NCBI RefSeq assembly: GCF_018784445.1 | Contig: NZ_WQOH01000031.1 | Span: 1 to 64,000 of the forward strand | DNA length: 64,000 bases | Direction of reading: 5' to 3' | Source of the DNA: Gemmiger formicilis | GTDB lineage: Bacteria; Bacillota; Clostridia; Oscillospirales; Ruminococcaceae | Shown: positions 40,012 through 48,275 of the stretch, in pieces | Numbering within the stretch: the stretch's first letter is position 1 | Layout of the letters: every line of letters begins with the position of its first letter | Program-made: the position numbers and the translations under genes | The notes under the pieces: generated by a model | What the model saw: the letters and a program-made list of their open reading frames with translations, nothing else | The model's database searches: none | What the model was told of the DNA's origin: nothing

Positions 40012-40668
40012 TTACAGCTTCCCCTCAATCAGCAAATCCCGCACTTCCAGCAGGTCCTCACATTTGCGGTCGTACAGTTGCATGATCTCCTCGGTCGGCT
40101 GCATCATGTCCGGCACCATCACGGTCACGCAGCCCGCCGCGCGGCCCGCACGCACACCGTTGAAGCTATCCTCCAACACCAAACAGTCCTTCGGGTCGAG
40201 GTGCAGCTTTTCCGCCGCCAGCAAAAACGTGTCGGGCGCGGGCTTGCTGTGCTTGACCTCCGTGCCGGAGACAACGTCGTGGAAATACCGCGCCGTGCCG
40301 GTGTTCTGCAAATTCATCTCGATCATCGTGCGCGGGCTGGAGCTTGCCACGATGCGCGGCATCCCCCTATCATCCAGCGCGGTCAGCAGCTCTTTCAGAC
40401 CCTTTTTGCAGGGCACGCCCTGGGCAAACCGTTCGTCAGCCATCTGCCAGACCTTGTCCAGCAGCCGCTGCGGGTCGCCGGGGATGTATTTTGCCACCTG
40501 GCTGCGCAGGTTATCCCCCGCCAGCCCGCGGCAGCTGGCGCTGAACGCCGCCAGATTCTCCGGCAGCGGCAGCCCCAGCGCCTTGCAGGCAGGTTCCCAC
40601 ATTTTATCCCACAGCCGCTCCGTGTCAAACATCAGGCCGTCCATATCAAAAATAACGCCTTTAACCAT
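40012..40668 (-). CDS. HAD-family phosphatase, beta-PGM-like, 218 aa
   Basis: Seen: VIFDMDGLMFDTE (motif I), ASSSPR (motif II), HSKPAPDTF (motif III) and VLEDSFNGV (motif IV). The cap region lacks the beta-PGM signature found in the pgmB gene of this window, so a general sugar-phosphate phosphatase is more likely. The start at 40668 (MVKGVIFD) has AGGAG 8 nt upstream. Confidence 0.88.
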   Translation of the reverse strand: MVKGVIFDMDGLMFDTERLWDKMWEPACKALGLPLPENLAAFSASCRGLAGDNLRSQVAKYIPGDPQRLLDKVWQMADERFAQGVPCKKGLKELLTALDDRGMPRIVASSSPRTMIEMNLQNTGTARYFHDVVSGTEVKHSKPAPDTFLLAAEKLHLDPKDCLVLEDSFNGVRAGRAAGCVTVMVPDMMQPTEEIMQLYDRKCEDLLEVRDLLIEGKL

Positions 40669-40735
40669 CGGTGTCTCCTCTGTGTATGTCATAATTGTAC
40701 CTTTTGTAACGCACTTTGACCGCCATTGCAAGAAT

Positions 40736-40874
40736 AAGGCTTCCCCCAAGGGGGAAGCTGACTGCGAAGCAGTCTGATGAGGGGCAGCCTTGCCTTACTG
40801 CACCCTTACTGGGTCATATCGGCAAACGCGCCCTTCATCCGGCCTTCGGCCACCTTCCCCCAAGGGGGAAGGCA
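40736..40874. repeat. dispersed palindromic repeat, family B copy 4
   Basis: AAGGCTTCCCCCAAGGGGGA at one end and CCCCAAGGGGGAAGGC at the other; internal GCAGTCTGATGAGGGGCAG and CCGGCCTTCGGCCACC. Between divergently placed transcription units. Confidence 0.8.
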
Positions 40875-40877
40875 AAA

Positions 40878-41750
40878 TCACTTTTCCAAATACGTCCGCA
40901 ATTCTTCCAGCTTTTCCCGCCCCTCGCGGTGGCCGCGGTTGTAGAGGTCCAGCAGCTTGTTTTCGTCGCCCTCAAAGCGGCCGATGGTGATGGGGTCATT
41001 GGGACGGATGCAGTGTACGCGGCCGCTCTCTTCCAGCTCGTCCAGCTGATCCATCAGGGTATTATAGCGCATCTCCTGGGTCAGCATATCGGCCAAGAAC
41101 AGCGGTTTATCGCCGTAAAAATCGTCGTACAGCTCCACCATCCGCTGGCTGGGCATCGTCTTACGGAACCCCTTCTGCCGCGTGGTGATGACGACGATTT
41201 TCTCAAAGCCCTGGTTCAGCGCCCAGTTCAGCGCGATGGGACAGGAGCAGCCGCCGTCCAGGTAGGGCTGGCCGTCCAGCATGACCGGCGTGGACGCCAG
41301 CGGCAGGCTGGCCGACGCGCGCACGGCCTCATTGAAGTCAAAATCGGTCTTGCCTTTCTCAAAATAAGCGGACTTGCCGGTCGCTACATTCGTGGCCACC
41401 GCAATCATCCGCATACCACCGTTCCGGAACATTTCCTCGTCGAACGGCACTTCTTTTTTGACGTCGTGCAGCATAAATTGCAGGCCAAACACGCTGCCGC
41501 CGCGCAGCGCCGCCTTGGGGCCAAAGTAGCGCGGGTCGTGGCGATAGCGCAGGTTGATACTGGCCGACCGCCCCGGCTGGCGGGAGACATAGTTCATTGC
41601 GTTCAGCGAACCGGCGGACACGCCCGCCACCGCCGGGAAATACAGGTCGTTCTCCATGAAGGTATCCAGCACGCCCGCGGTGTACAAACCGCGCAGCGAA
41701 CCACCCTCCAACAGCAGGATGGAGTTCCCCGGAATCGTGATTTTGCTCAT
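40878..41750 (-). CDS. patatin-like phospholipase (RssA/YjjU type), 290 aa
   Basis: Ser-Asp dyad lipid acyl hydrolase. Seen: oxyanion loop EGGSLRGLYTAG, nucleophile elbow GVSAGS, and DGG with the catalytic Asp (PYLDGGCSCPI). The start at 41750 has GAGGTG 6 nt upstream. Its 3' end abuts a family-B repeat. Confidence 0.9.
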   Translation of the reverse strand: MSKITIPGNSILLLEGGSLRGLYTAGVLDTFMENDLYFPAVAGVSAGSLNAMNYVSRQPGRSASINLRYRHDPRYFGPKAALRGGSVFGLQFMLHDVKKEVPFDEEMFRNGGMRMIAVATNVATGKSAYFEKGKTDFDFNEAVRASASLPLASTPVMLDGQPYLDGGCSCPIALNWALNQGFEKIVVITTRQKGFRKTMPSQRMVELYDDFYGDKPLFLADMLTQEMRYNTLMDQLDELEESGRVHCIRPNDPITIGRFEGDENKLLDLYNRGHREGREKLEELRTYLEK

Positions 41751-41877
41751 AAAACTCACCTCATATTCAGCATTTTACCCGATTGACAGGGGTTGTGCAA
41801 GCAAAATAGCGCGGTTGTTTTACACTTCGGCCAAATTGTGCTAAAATAGAAAAAACTGCCCCGAGAGGATGATTTTT

Positions 41878-42621
41878 ATGCTGACCCTTCGCGGTCTGAC
41901 TTTCGACGCCGCCGCACCGCGTATCATTGTGCCGCTGTTTGCCCGCAGCCTGGGTGCCCTGCGCCCGCTGGCCGCGGCCGCCGACGCAGACCCCGCCGCC
42001 GAGGTGGTGGAGCTGCGCCTGGACCCCCTGCCCGAGGTCGATTTTTCCGCCGCGCTGGCGCTGGTGCGCAGCCTGACGGACAAGCCGCTGATCGTGACGA
42101 TCCGCACGAAAGCCGAGGGCGGGGAGCTGGCCCTGATGCCCGACACCTACGCCGCCCACTGCCGCGCACTGCTGGCCCAGGGCGGCGTGGACGCACTGGA
42201 CATTGAGTGGAAGGCCTGCGGCCCCCACCGCGACGCCCTGCGCAACGCCGCCCGCGCGGCGGGTGCGGCGGCACTTTACAGCGAGCACCATTTTGACGGC
42301 ACGCCCGCCACCGACGCCATGGCCGACACGCTGGTGGGTATGGCCGACGCCGGGGCCGACATTGCCAAGCTGGCCGTGATGCCCCACACCGCCGCCGACG
42401 CTGCCCGCCTGCTGGAAGCCACAGCCCGCGCCCACGCGGCCCGCCCGGGCGTGCCGCTCATCACGATGAGCATGGGCGCGATCGGGGCCGTCACACGATT
42501 TTGCGGCGGGGCCTTTGGCAGCGCCGCCACCTTCGGCGTGACCTCTGGTACCACCGCCAGCGCCCCCGGCCAGCCCTCGGCGGAGGTTTTGAAAGAAAAA
42601 CTATTTGTCTCCGGCCAATGA
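41878..42621 (+). CDS. aroD: 3-dehydroquinate dehydratase, type I, 247 aa
   Basis: Shikimate pathway, dehydration of 3-dehydroquinate through a Schiff base. Seen: VVELRLDPL (EMR-like substrate motif), SEHHFDGTP with the catalytic His, and IAKLAVMP with the Schiff-base Lys, then SMGAIGAVTRFCG. The start at 41878 gives GAGAGG a 9-nt spacing. No other aro gene is adjacent. Confidence 0.9.
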   Translation: MLTLRGLTFDAAAPRIIVPLFARSLGALRPLAAAADADPAAEVVELRLDPLPEVDFSAALALVRSLTDKPLIVTIRTKAEGGELALMPDTYAAHCRALLAQGGVDALDIEWKACGPHRDALRNAARAAGAAALYSEHHFDGTPATDAMADTLVGMADAGADIAKLAVMPHTAADAARLLEATARAHAARPGVPLITMSMGAIGAVTRFCGGAFGSAATFGVTSGTTASAPGQPSAEVLKEKLFVSGQ

Positions 42622-42623
42622 TT

Positions 42624-42652
42624 TGTAGGGGCGGCCTATATGCCGCCCGCAA
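42624..42652. repeat. family C palindrome
   Basis: TGTAGGGGCGGC followed by CTATAT and GCCGCCCGCA, directly after aroD. Confidence 0.5.
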
Positions 42653-42706
42653 CTTTCCCGCAAATGGCTGTCCACCGTACACGCGCGGGCTCTATACAAA
42701 ACAAAA

Positions 42707-42739
42707 AGCGCGTTCTCTCTTTGCCTGAGAGAACGCGCT
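42707..42739 (-). terminator. ferredoxin terminator
   Basis: AGCGCGTTCTCT (42707-42718) pairs with AGAGAACGCGCT (42728-42739). On the minus strand TTTTTGTTTTG follows. Confidence 0.85.
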
Positions 42740-42758
42740 GTATTTGTGCTAATGTAGC

Positions 42759-42926
42759 TTACTCAGCCTGGATAGCACCGGTGGGGCAAACGCCCTCGCA
42801 AGCGCCGCAATCAACGCAGGAAGCTGCATCGACAACAGCCTTGTCCTCCATGGTGATTGCACCAACGGGGCAGGTGTCAACACAAGCGCCGCAAGCAACG
42901 CACTCGCTGGAAACGGTATGAGCCAT
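42759..42926 (-). CDS. 2[4Fe-4S] ferredoxin, 55 aa
   Basis: Clostridial-type electron carrier. Seen: MAHTVSSECVACGACVDTCP and SCVDCGACEGVCPTGAI, two complete CxxCxxCxxxCP motifs. AAGGAG precedes the ATG. It has its own promoter (43038-43066) and terminator, so it is monocistronic. Confidence 0.95.
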   Translation of the reverse strand: MAHTVSSECVACGACVDTCPVGAITMEDKAVVDAASCVDCGACEGVCPTGAIQAE

Positions 42927-43037
42927 CGTGAACTCCTTATCTCCGTGCTGAATCTATATTTTGTACCGTCCCGGCCCTGCACGGCTGCTCCCCGGGGCAG
43001 CACACAGTCGGTTTGCTCTGCCTACTGCGTTGTACTT

Positions 43038-43066
43038 AGTGTACCACATTGTTTGGATTTTGGCAA
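43038..43066 (-). promoter_or_regulatory. ferredoxin promoter
   Basis: On the minus strand: TTGCCA (43066-43061), 17-bp spacer, TACACT (43043-43038). The leader of about 105 nt contains a GCTGC/GCAGC stem at about 42983-43000. Confidence 0.7.
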
Positions 43067-43123
43067 GTGCCATATCTTGAAATTTTTCGACGGTAAGCCG
43101 CAACTAACCGCGCTTATAGTCCA

Positions 43124-43963
43124 TTATTCGTCCTCTTTATCCGGGGCCTGCGGGGCGCGTTTGCCGCCCCGGATGTAGGCGCATTCGTCCCTCTTATAGA
43201 TGCGCGGAGCTAAAATTTCAACATTGGAACGTACTTTCAGCGTGCCTGCCACAACGTTCGTCTCGATGACAGTGCCCTCGCCGTCCGGCGTGCGGACGAT
43301 GCTGCCCACCTGCGGCGTAATCGAATTCAGATATTCGTAACTCTTTTGTTCATAAGCCAAACAGCACATCAGGCGTCCGCATGACCCGCTGATTTTTGCG
43401 GGGTTCAGGCTCAGGCCCTGCTCCTTGGCCATCTTGATGGACACCGGCTGGAAGTTCTTGAGGAAACGGCTGCAGCAGAACGGCTGGCCGCACAGCCCCA
43501 AACCGCCCAGCATTTTGCTCTCGTCGCGCACGCCGATCTGGCGCAGCTCGATACGGGTGTGGAACTGCGCGGCCAGATCCTTGACCAACTCGCGGAAGTC
43601 CACGCGGTTGTCGGCAGTGAAATAGAACACCAGTTTGCTGCGATCCAGCGTATATTCTGCGTCCACCAGCTTCATTTTCAGGTTGTGGGCGGCGATACGC
43701 TGCTCGCAGATTTCGTAGGCGTGCTGCACATCGGCGCGGTTCTGGCGCATACGGCGCACATCCACGGCGTCGGCCACGCGGATGACCGGCTTGACCTCGC
43801 GGGAGAACCCCGGCACCTCATGGGCGGCGCGGACGACCTCGCCGCACTCGGTACCGCGGGCCGTGGTGACGACAACAAAGTCGCCCTCCTTGATCTTAAA
43901 CGCACCCGGGTCAAAATAATACGCCCGGCCGTTCTCTTTAAATTTGACGGATACTACTTTCAT
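43124..43963 (-). CDS. ricT: PSP1-domain protein RicT (YaaT), 279 aa
   Basis: Part of the Fe-S Y-complex that affects RNA maturation and phosphorelay in Bacillus. Seen: Cys clusters GLCGQPFCCSRFL and SCGRLMCCLAYE (the [4Fe-4S] ligands) and the PSP1 core RVDFRELVKDLAAQFHTRIEL. The order darA-holB-ricT is conserved in Firmicutes. Acidic C-terminal tail. Confidence 0.92.
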   Translation of the reverse strand: MKVVSVKFKENGRAYYFDPGAFKIKEGDFVVVTTARGTECGEVVRAAHEVPGFSREVKPVIRVADAVDVRRMRQNRADVQHAYEICEQRIAAHNLKMKLVDAEYTLDRSKLVFYFTADNRVDFRELVKDLAAQFHTRIELRQIGVRDESKMLGGLGLCGQPFCCSRFLKNFQPVSIKMAKEQGLSLNPAKISGSCGRLMCCLAYEQKSYEYLNSITPQVGSIVRTPDGEGTVIETNVVAGTLKVRSNVEILAPRIYKRDECAYIRGGKRAPQAPDKEDE

Positions 43964-43995
43964 TGGCTTGTCCTTATTATATAATGAAGTCTTTT

Positions 43996-44922
43996 TTACG
44001 TTATCTCCCCCGCCAGCACGGCTACATTCAGGCGCAGGTTGCCGTTGCCGTTCAGGCTCCGGCGTGCCCCGGCGTCGGCGCGCAAAATCTTTGCCGCGTC
44101 ATCCGGTGTCAGGCCGCCGCACTGTTCCTGGCCGTAGGCCGGGCGGCGCAGGACGGCGCTGCACAGCTGGTCCAGCTGCCACAGCAGGGCCGCAAAGCCC
44201 TCCTTGTCGCGCTCATACTTTGTCAGCAGAGCCAGCGCCCGGTAGGTGTCGCCCTGGGCAGCGTAGCCGCACAGCGTTTTCGCCATGCCCAGCGCGGCTT
44301 TCGTCGTCTGGTCGTTCCAGCTTTTCAGCGCCGTGCCGATATGCCCCTCGTACAGAAAGGCCAGCTCGTCCGCCGCCTTGGCGGGTAAGCGCTCAGCGCG
44401 CAGCCGGGCCGCGCAGTCCGCCGCAGGCACCGGCGCAATCGTGTACGCCGCGCACCGACTGCGAATCGTCGGCAGCACCACCGCCGCGTTAGGTGCTGTC
44501 AAAAGAAACAATACACCTTCCGGAGGCTCCTCAATAATTTTCAAAAGTGCATTGGCCGCAGAACCCTGGGTTCCGTTCAAATTCTGCGCCCCATAAATAA
44601 ACAGCACGCGGCCCGCCGCGTCGGTGGAAAGCGCCGACCGCTGGATAGCCTCGCGGGCCTCACGCACTTTTTTGACCGGGATCTGCCCGCTGGCACCCTC
44701 GCCCTGCAAGACCAGGCACTCGGTGTCCTCTTTTTTCAGCACGGCCTCGGCGTGGGGGCCACCCTGCGGGTAGAGATAATCCGCCGCCAGGCAGCGCGCG
44801 GCAAAGCCCGTGCCGCAGCCCGGCTCGCCCACCAGCAGTACCGCGTGGGGCAGCCGGCCGCCGCGCAGGGCAGCGCCCAGTTCGGATTTCAGCGCATCAT
44901 TGCCGGCCAGACGTTCCAGCAT
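43996..44922 (-). CDS. holB: DNA polymerase III delta' subunit, 308 aa
   Basis: Clamp-loader subunit. Seen: HAVLLVGEPGCGTGFAA (degenerate P-loop typical of delta'), FIYGAQNLNGTQGSAANALLKIIEEPP (Walker B region) and TIRSRC (SRC motif). Cysteines for the small zinc module seem reduced compared with the usual set. The start at 44922 shares a base with the darA stop (TGATG). Confidence 0.9.
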   Translation of the reverse strand: MLERLAGNDALKSELGAALRGGRLPHAVLLVGEPGCGTGFAARCLAADYLYPQGGPHAEAVLKKEDTECLVLQGEGASGQIPVKKVREAREAIQRSALSTDAAGRVLFIYGAQNLNGTQGSAANALLKIIEEPPEGVLFLLTAPNAAVVLPTIRSRCAAYTIAPVPAADCAARLRAERLPAKAADELAFLYEGHIGTALKSWNDQTTKAALGMAKTLCGYAAQGDTYRALALLTKYERDKEGFAALLWQLDQLCSAVLRRPAYGQEQCGGLTPDDAAKILRADAGARRSLNGNGNLRLNVAVLAGEIT

Positions 44923-45245
44923 CACAGCTTTTCAAAACGCTCGACGTTGGTGACCATGACGGTCGCGCCGCCGACGGTGACTTCCATCGGCATCGTGCTC
45001 TCGATGCCCAAACCCAGCGTGGCCGTGCCGGGGACGATTTCGGTGCGCTGCTTGCAGCACTTGGAGATGATACCGATGCAGTCGTCAACGCGGGCGTCGT
45101 CGGTGCAGATGAGCAGCGTCATGTTGCCCGCCATCAGGAAGCCGCCGGTGGTCGCCAGGCGGGTGACGTAGAACTTATTTTTCAACAGCTCGTTACAGAC
45201 GTTTTTGGAATCCTCTTTGTTGACGATCGCAGTGATGAGTTTCAT
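44922..45245 (-). CDS. darA: cyclic-di-AMP receptor, PII-like, 107 aa
   Basis: Binds c-di-AMP in a trimeric PII fold. Seen: KLITAIVNKEDSKNVCNELL, the TTGGFLMAGNMTLL nucleotide-binding loop, and a C-terminal VTVGGATVMVTNVERFEKL. Translationally coupled to holB. The tmk gene that often precedes it is absent here. Confidence 0.92.
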   Translation of the reverse strand: MKLITAIVNKEDSKNVCNELLKNKFYVTRLATTGGFLMAGNMTLLICTDDARVDDCIGIISKCCKQRTEIVPGTATLGLGIESTMPMEVTVGGATVMVTNVERFEKL

Positions 45246-45282
45246 AGTATACTCGACCTTTCTATGTTAAAAATTACAGATT

Positions 45283-45927
45283 TCAGCGGTTGCGGTTTTC
45301 CCAGTCGCGGCGGCGTTTCCAGCTTTTCACGGTGTCCACGCACCAGTCAAAGACCTCACGGCCGTAGAACGCCCAAAAGCCAGCCAGCCCCAGCACCAGG
45401 CACACTTTTGTGGGGAAGCCGCCCCGGAAGAAGCTGACCGCCCACCAGGCCATCTCATACCAGCCCAGATACTTGATTTTGAAGGGGATAATGCCCATCA
45501 GCAGCACGGTCTGGTTGGGCCACAGCCAAGCGTAGGCCAGCAGCAGGCTCATAAAGATCGGCTCGCAGGAAGCGTACCCGGTCAAAAAGCAGCTGATCCA
45601 CGCGCCCAGCATACCCAGGGCGATATAGAGCGTCATGCGGAAGTCGCCCCAGACGCGGGTCAGAGCGTTGCCGACCCAGAAGTAGAACACCAGGTTCAGC
45701 ACGCCCAGCGCACTGCCCAGCCAGATGGGCTGAAACAGAAACGTGACGAGCCGCCAGACCTGCCCGCCCGCGAGATACGCGCGGCTGAGGTCGATCTGGT
45801 AGGCAAACTGCCAGCTGAACAGCAGGATGATCAGCCCCGCCGCCAGCTGGCCCAGCATCAGGCCGTTGATAAGGTAGGGGATGCCGCGCCCGCCGCAGCG
45901 GCGTTCGAGTTTATCGATCCAATTCAT
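45283..45927 (-). CDS. rhomboid/Der1-like membrane protein, probably non-proteolytic, 214 aa
   Basis: Six hydrophobic segments with a rhomboid-like layout: AYLAGGQVWRLVTFLFQPIW after the first helix and VLNLVFYFWVGNALTRVWG. The GxSG serine and the C-terminal catalytic His are not visible, so it is a pseudoprotease. Basic C-terminal tail (KSWKRRRDWENRNR). GGAGGAA precedes the ATG at 45927. Confidence 0.75.
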   Translation of the reverse strand: MNWIDKLERRCGGRGIPYLINGLMLGQLAAGLIILLFSWQFAYQIDLSRAYLAGGQVWRLVTFLFQPIWLGSALGVLNLVFYFWVGNALTRVWGDFRMTLYIALGMLGAWISCFLTGYASCEPIFMSLLLAYAWLWPNQTVLLMGIIPFKIKYLGWYEMAWWAVSFFRGGFPTKVCLVLGLAGFWAFYGREVFDWCVDTVKSWKRRRDWENRNR

Positions 45928-46056
45928 GGGGAAGAGTTCCTCCGTGTATATAGATTTACAGAATATATTATAGCAATTCTGCGGCCAAAGTGCAACAAAT
46001 TCCCTGTCGAATCCCTTGCGGCGGGGCGTAAAATATGCTAGGCTTATTTTTATAAG

Positions 46057-46155
46057 GGCAATACCGCATAATTCTAAGTGCCGATACGGGGAACGAGGTG
46101 CGGCAGATGCCGGAGCGGTGCTTAAGCCGTCAGGCGGGAATTGTGCGATGTTGCC
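46057..46155. mobile_element. MITE, family A copy 1 (99 bp)
   Basis: Begins GGCAATACCGCATAATTC and ends GAATTGTGCGATGTTGCC (imperfect inverted ends), flanked by the 4-bp duplication TAAG (46053-46056 and 46156-46159). It sits directly upstream of the ribosome binding site of the XRE gene. Confidence 0.75.
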
Positions 46156-46175
46156 TAAGGAAAAAGGAGCCGCAT

Positions 46176-46685
46176 ATGGGACGTACATCCACCAAAGAGA
46201 ACAAGACAAGCTACCAGCTGATCCGCGAGGAACTGGGCCTGACCCGGGAAAAGGCCAGTGAGCTGCTGGAGACCATTGCGCCCGAGCGCATTGAAAAAAT
46301 CGAGAACGAGCGCACTGTCCCCCGCCCTGACGAGGTGCTGACGATGGCCGAAAAGTACAAACGGCCGTCACTGTGCAACTATTACTGTTCCCGCCAGTGC
46401 CCCATCGGGGAGCAGTATGTGCCCCAGGTGCCCATGCGGGAGCTTTCGGCCATTGTGCTGGAAATGCTGGCCTCGCTGAATGCGATGAACAAGGAAAAGG
46501 AACGCCTCATCGAAATTGCCGCTGATGGGCATATCTCCAATGATGAGATCGACGATTTCATCCACATCCGCAAAGAGTTGGAGCGTATCTCCGTCACCGT
46601 GGAGACGCTGCAGCTCTGGACCGAGCGGATGCTTGCCAACGGTCAGATCGACGCGGAGATCTATAAGGAGAAGATGGCGGAGTAA
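46176..46685 (+). CDS. XRE-type helix-turn-helix protein, 169 aa
   Basis: N-terminal HTH (YQLIREELGLTREKASELLE, then PERIEKIENERTVPRPDEVL), followed by CNYYCSRQCPIG with three cysteines and a C-terminal helical region (EMLASLNAMNKEKERLIEIA, IRKELERISVTVETLQLW). AAAAGGAG precedes the ATG. It may be a Cys-containing regulator; target unknown. Bracketed by two MITE copies. Confidence 0.8.
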   Translation: MGRTSTKENKTSYQLIREELGLTREKASELLETIAPERIEKIENERTVPRPDEVLTMAEKYKRPSLCNYYCSRQCPIGEQYVPQVPMRELSAIVLEMLASLNAMNKEKERLIEIAADGHISNDEIDDFIHIRKELERISVTVETLQLWTERMLANGQIDAEIYKEKMAE

Positions 46686-46848
46686 TCAGCTGCAGAGGTC
46701 GCCCCCCCGACGACCCGCTTTTCCTTCTCTCCACAGTAAAAAACGCCCCCTATTTTTCTAAATTTTCCCTGTTTGCGCAATAACCCGCGTGGTAAAATCG
46801 TAGTACAAGGTGATGGAGCGACACCCTGTACCTGAAATGCTTACTTAT

Positions 46849-47020
46849 GGCAATACCGCACAATTCCCGCCTGACGGCTTAAGCACCGCTCCGGCGGCTA
46901 CGGCACGGCATCTGCGTTGCCAAAATGCTCGATAAGACATCCAGTATTATCTGCGCTTTTGGCTTAGCAGCTGCCGCACCTCGCTCGCCGTATCGGCACT
47001 TAGAATTATGCGGTATTGCC
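46849..47020. mobile_element. MITE, family A copy 2 (172 bp)
   Basis: GGCAATACCGCACAATTCC ... GAATTATGCGGTATTGCC, near-perfect inverted ends, flanked by the duplication TTAT (46845-46848 and 47021-47024). Internal sequence (CTGACGGCTTAAGCACCGC) is the reverse complement of copy 1, with an extra central block. The rest of 46686-47040 shows no gene. Confidence 0.8.
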
Positions 47021-47043
47021 TTATAAAAAAGGAGAAATAGAGG

Positions 47044-47268
47044 ATGTTTACGCTGTTTGTGATTTTGGTTTTCGGCTGGCTGTTCTTCAAGTCGGTGGGG
47101 CTGGCGTTTCACCTGACCTGGGGACTGGCAAAAATTGTGGCGACGCTGCTGTTCGTGGTGGCCCTGCCGCTGCTGGTGGTGTTTGCGGTGCTTGGCGCCC
47201 TGCTGCCCCTGCTGGTGCCTGTCGCCCTTGTCGCCGCCGCCTATGGGATTTTAAAAAATTACGCCTGA
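47044..47268 (+). CDS. small hydrophobic membrane protein, 74 aa
   Basis: Almost wholly hydrophobic with two or three helices (FVILVFGWLFFKSVGLAF; LLFVVALPLLVVFAVLGALL). AAAAAAGGAGAAATAG precedes the ATG. Unknown function. A strong terminator follows. Confidence 0.65.
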   Translation: MFTLFVILVFGWLFFKSVGLAFHLTWGLAKIVATLLFVVALPLLVVFAVLGALLPLLVPVALVAAAYGILKNYA

Positions 47269-47282
47269 CCTGACAAAAAAGG

Positions 47283-47315
47283 AACCGCCCGGCATCGCAA
47301 TGATGCCGGGCGGTT
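47283..47315. terminator. bidirectional terminator
   Basis: AACCGCCCGGCATC (47283-47296) pairs with GATGCCGGGCGGTT (47302-47315), loop GCAAT. Serves the small membrane protein gene; a short family-B-like end (GGCTTCTCCCTTGGGG) follows. Confidence 0.85.
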
Positions 47316-47356
47316 ATTGTTTGCATGGCTTCTCCCTTGGGGGAAGGCTCTTTCTT

Positions 47357-48202
47357 TTACAGCAGCTTATTCGCCAGCGCGTGGCTCGTTCTTGTCAGGG
47401 ACAGATTCGCCAGTTCCTGGTTGTCCAGCGTGTAGCGCAGCACCAACACGTTTGCCACAAACAGCACGGCCAGCTTGACCGGCATACTGCCGGAGTCCAG
47501 CGGGCTTTCCTTGGCACCGCACAGCAGCACCACGTCTGCCAGCGCCACACCGGGCGCGTCGTCGTAATGGGTTATCAAAATCACCTTTGCGCCGTTCTCC
47601 TTGGCCAGGTGCAGTGTGTCCATCATGTCCCGCGTTGCGCCGGAGTAGGAGACGAACAGCACCACATCTTCCGGCCCCATCAGGCTGGCGGTGATTGCCT
47701 GCATATGGCTGTCCCCCGCCGTGTGGAACTTGGTGGTAATCGTGGAAAACCGCGCCCAGATGTCATTTGCCAACACCTGGCTGCCGCCCTGGCCGAAGCA
47801 ATACACCTGCCGTGCCCGCTGCAAAAGAGTGGCCGCACGGTCGATGGCGTCGGGGTCCAGGGCGCTGCGGGTGCCGTTCAGCGCCTCGATGGCCGTATTG
47901 TAGGCGTGGGTGCAAAGGGTCTGGGTGTCCACGCCGGGCTCCAGCTTCAGCGTGACCGGCAGGGCCGTGGCCGTCGCCTTGGCCAGCGCGATCTTCATTT
48001 CATTGTACCCATCAAACCCCAGCGAGCGGCAGAATCGGAAAATCGTAGCCTCCGCCACGCCGCAGGCCTTCGCCAGCGACGAGATGGACAGGTATTGTGC
48101 GTCCTCTGCGTGCTGCAATAAGTAATCCGCGACGATGATGCCCGATTTTGTCAGGCTGTCGCGCTTGGTGCGCAGCATCTCCCAAAAACTCTGCTCAACC
48201 AT
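47357..48202 (-). CDS. RpiR-family regulator, probable nan-cluster regulator, 281 aa
   Basis: Seen: N-terminal HTH (LSISSLAKACGVAEATIFRFCRSLGFDGYNEMK) and a SIS sugar-phosphate-binding domain (QVYCFGQGGSQVLANDIWARF, VLFVSYSGATRDMMD). RpiR members with SIS domains control sialic acid genes in several bacteria, sensing ManNAc-6-P or GlcNAc-6-P. Position next to the nan cluster fits. The start at 48202 has AAAGGAT upstream. Confidence 0.88.
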   Translation of the reverse strand: MVEQSFWEMLRTKRDSLTKSGIIVADYLLQHAEDAQYLSISSLAKACGVAEATIFRFCRSLGFDGYNEMKIALAKATATALPVTLKLEPGVDTQTLCTHAYNTAIEALNGTRSALDPDAIDRAATLLQRARQVYCFGQGGSQVLANDIWARFSTITTKFHTAGDSHMQAITASLMGPEDVVLFVSYSGATRDMMDTLHLAKENGAKVILITHYDDAPGVALADVVLLCGAKESPLDSGSMPVKLAVLFVANVLVLRYTLDNQELANLSLTRTSHALANKLL

Positions 48203-48275
48203 GGTGGATGGATCCTTTCCGGTGTATTTTTCTGATAATAGATTGCTGCCGCAGGGCAATGCTCCGCCCCTATCT

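Noticed and set aside
42759-43003. An 84-codon minus-strand frame over the ferredoxin.
   Set aside because: It is in another frame; the correct frame gives a 55-residue protein with two perfect 4Fe-4S motifs.
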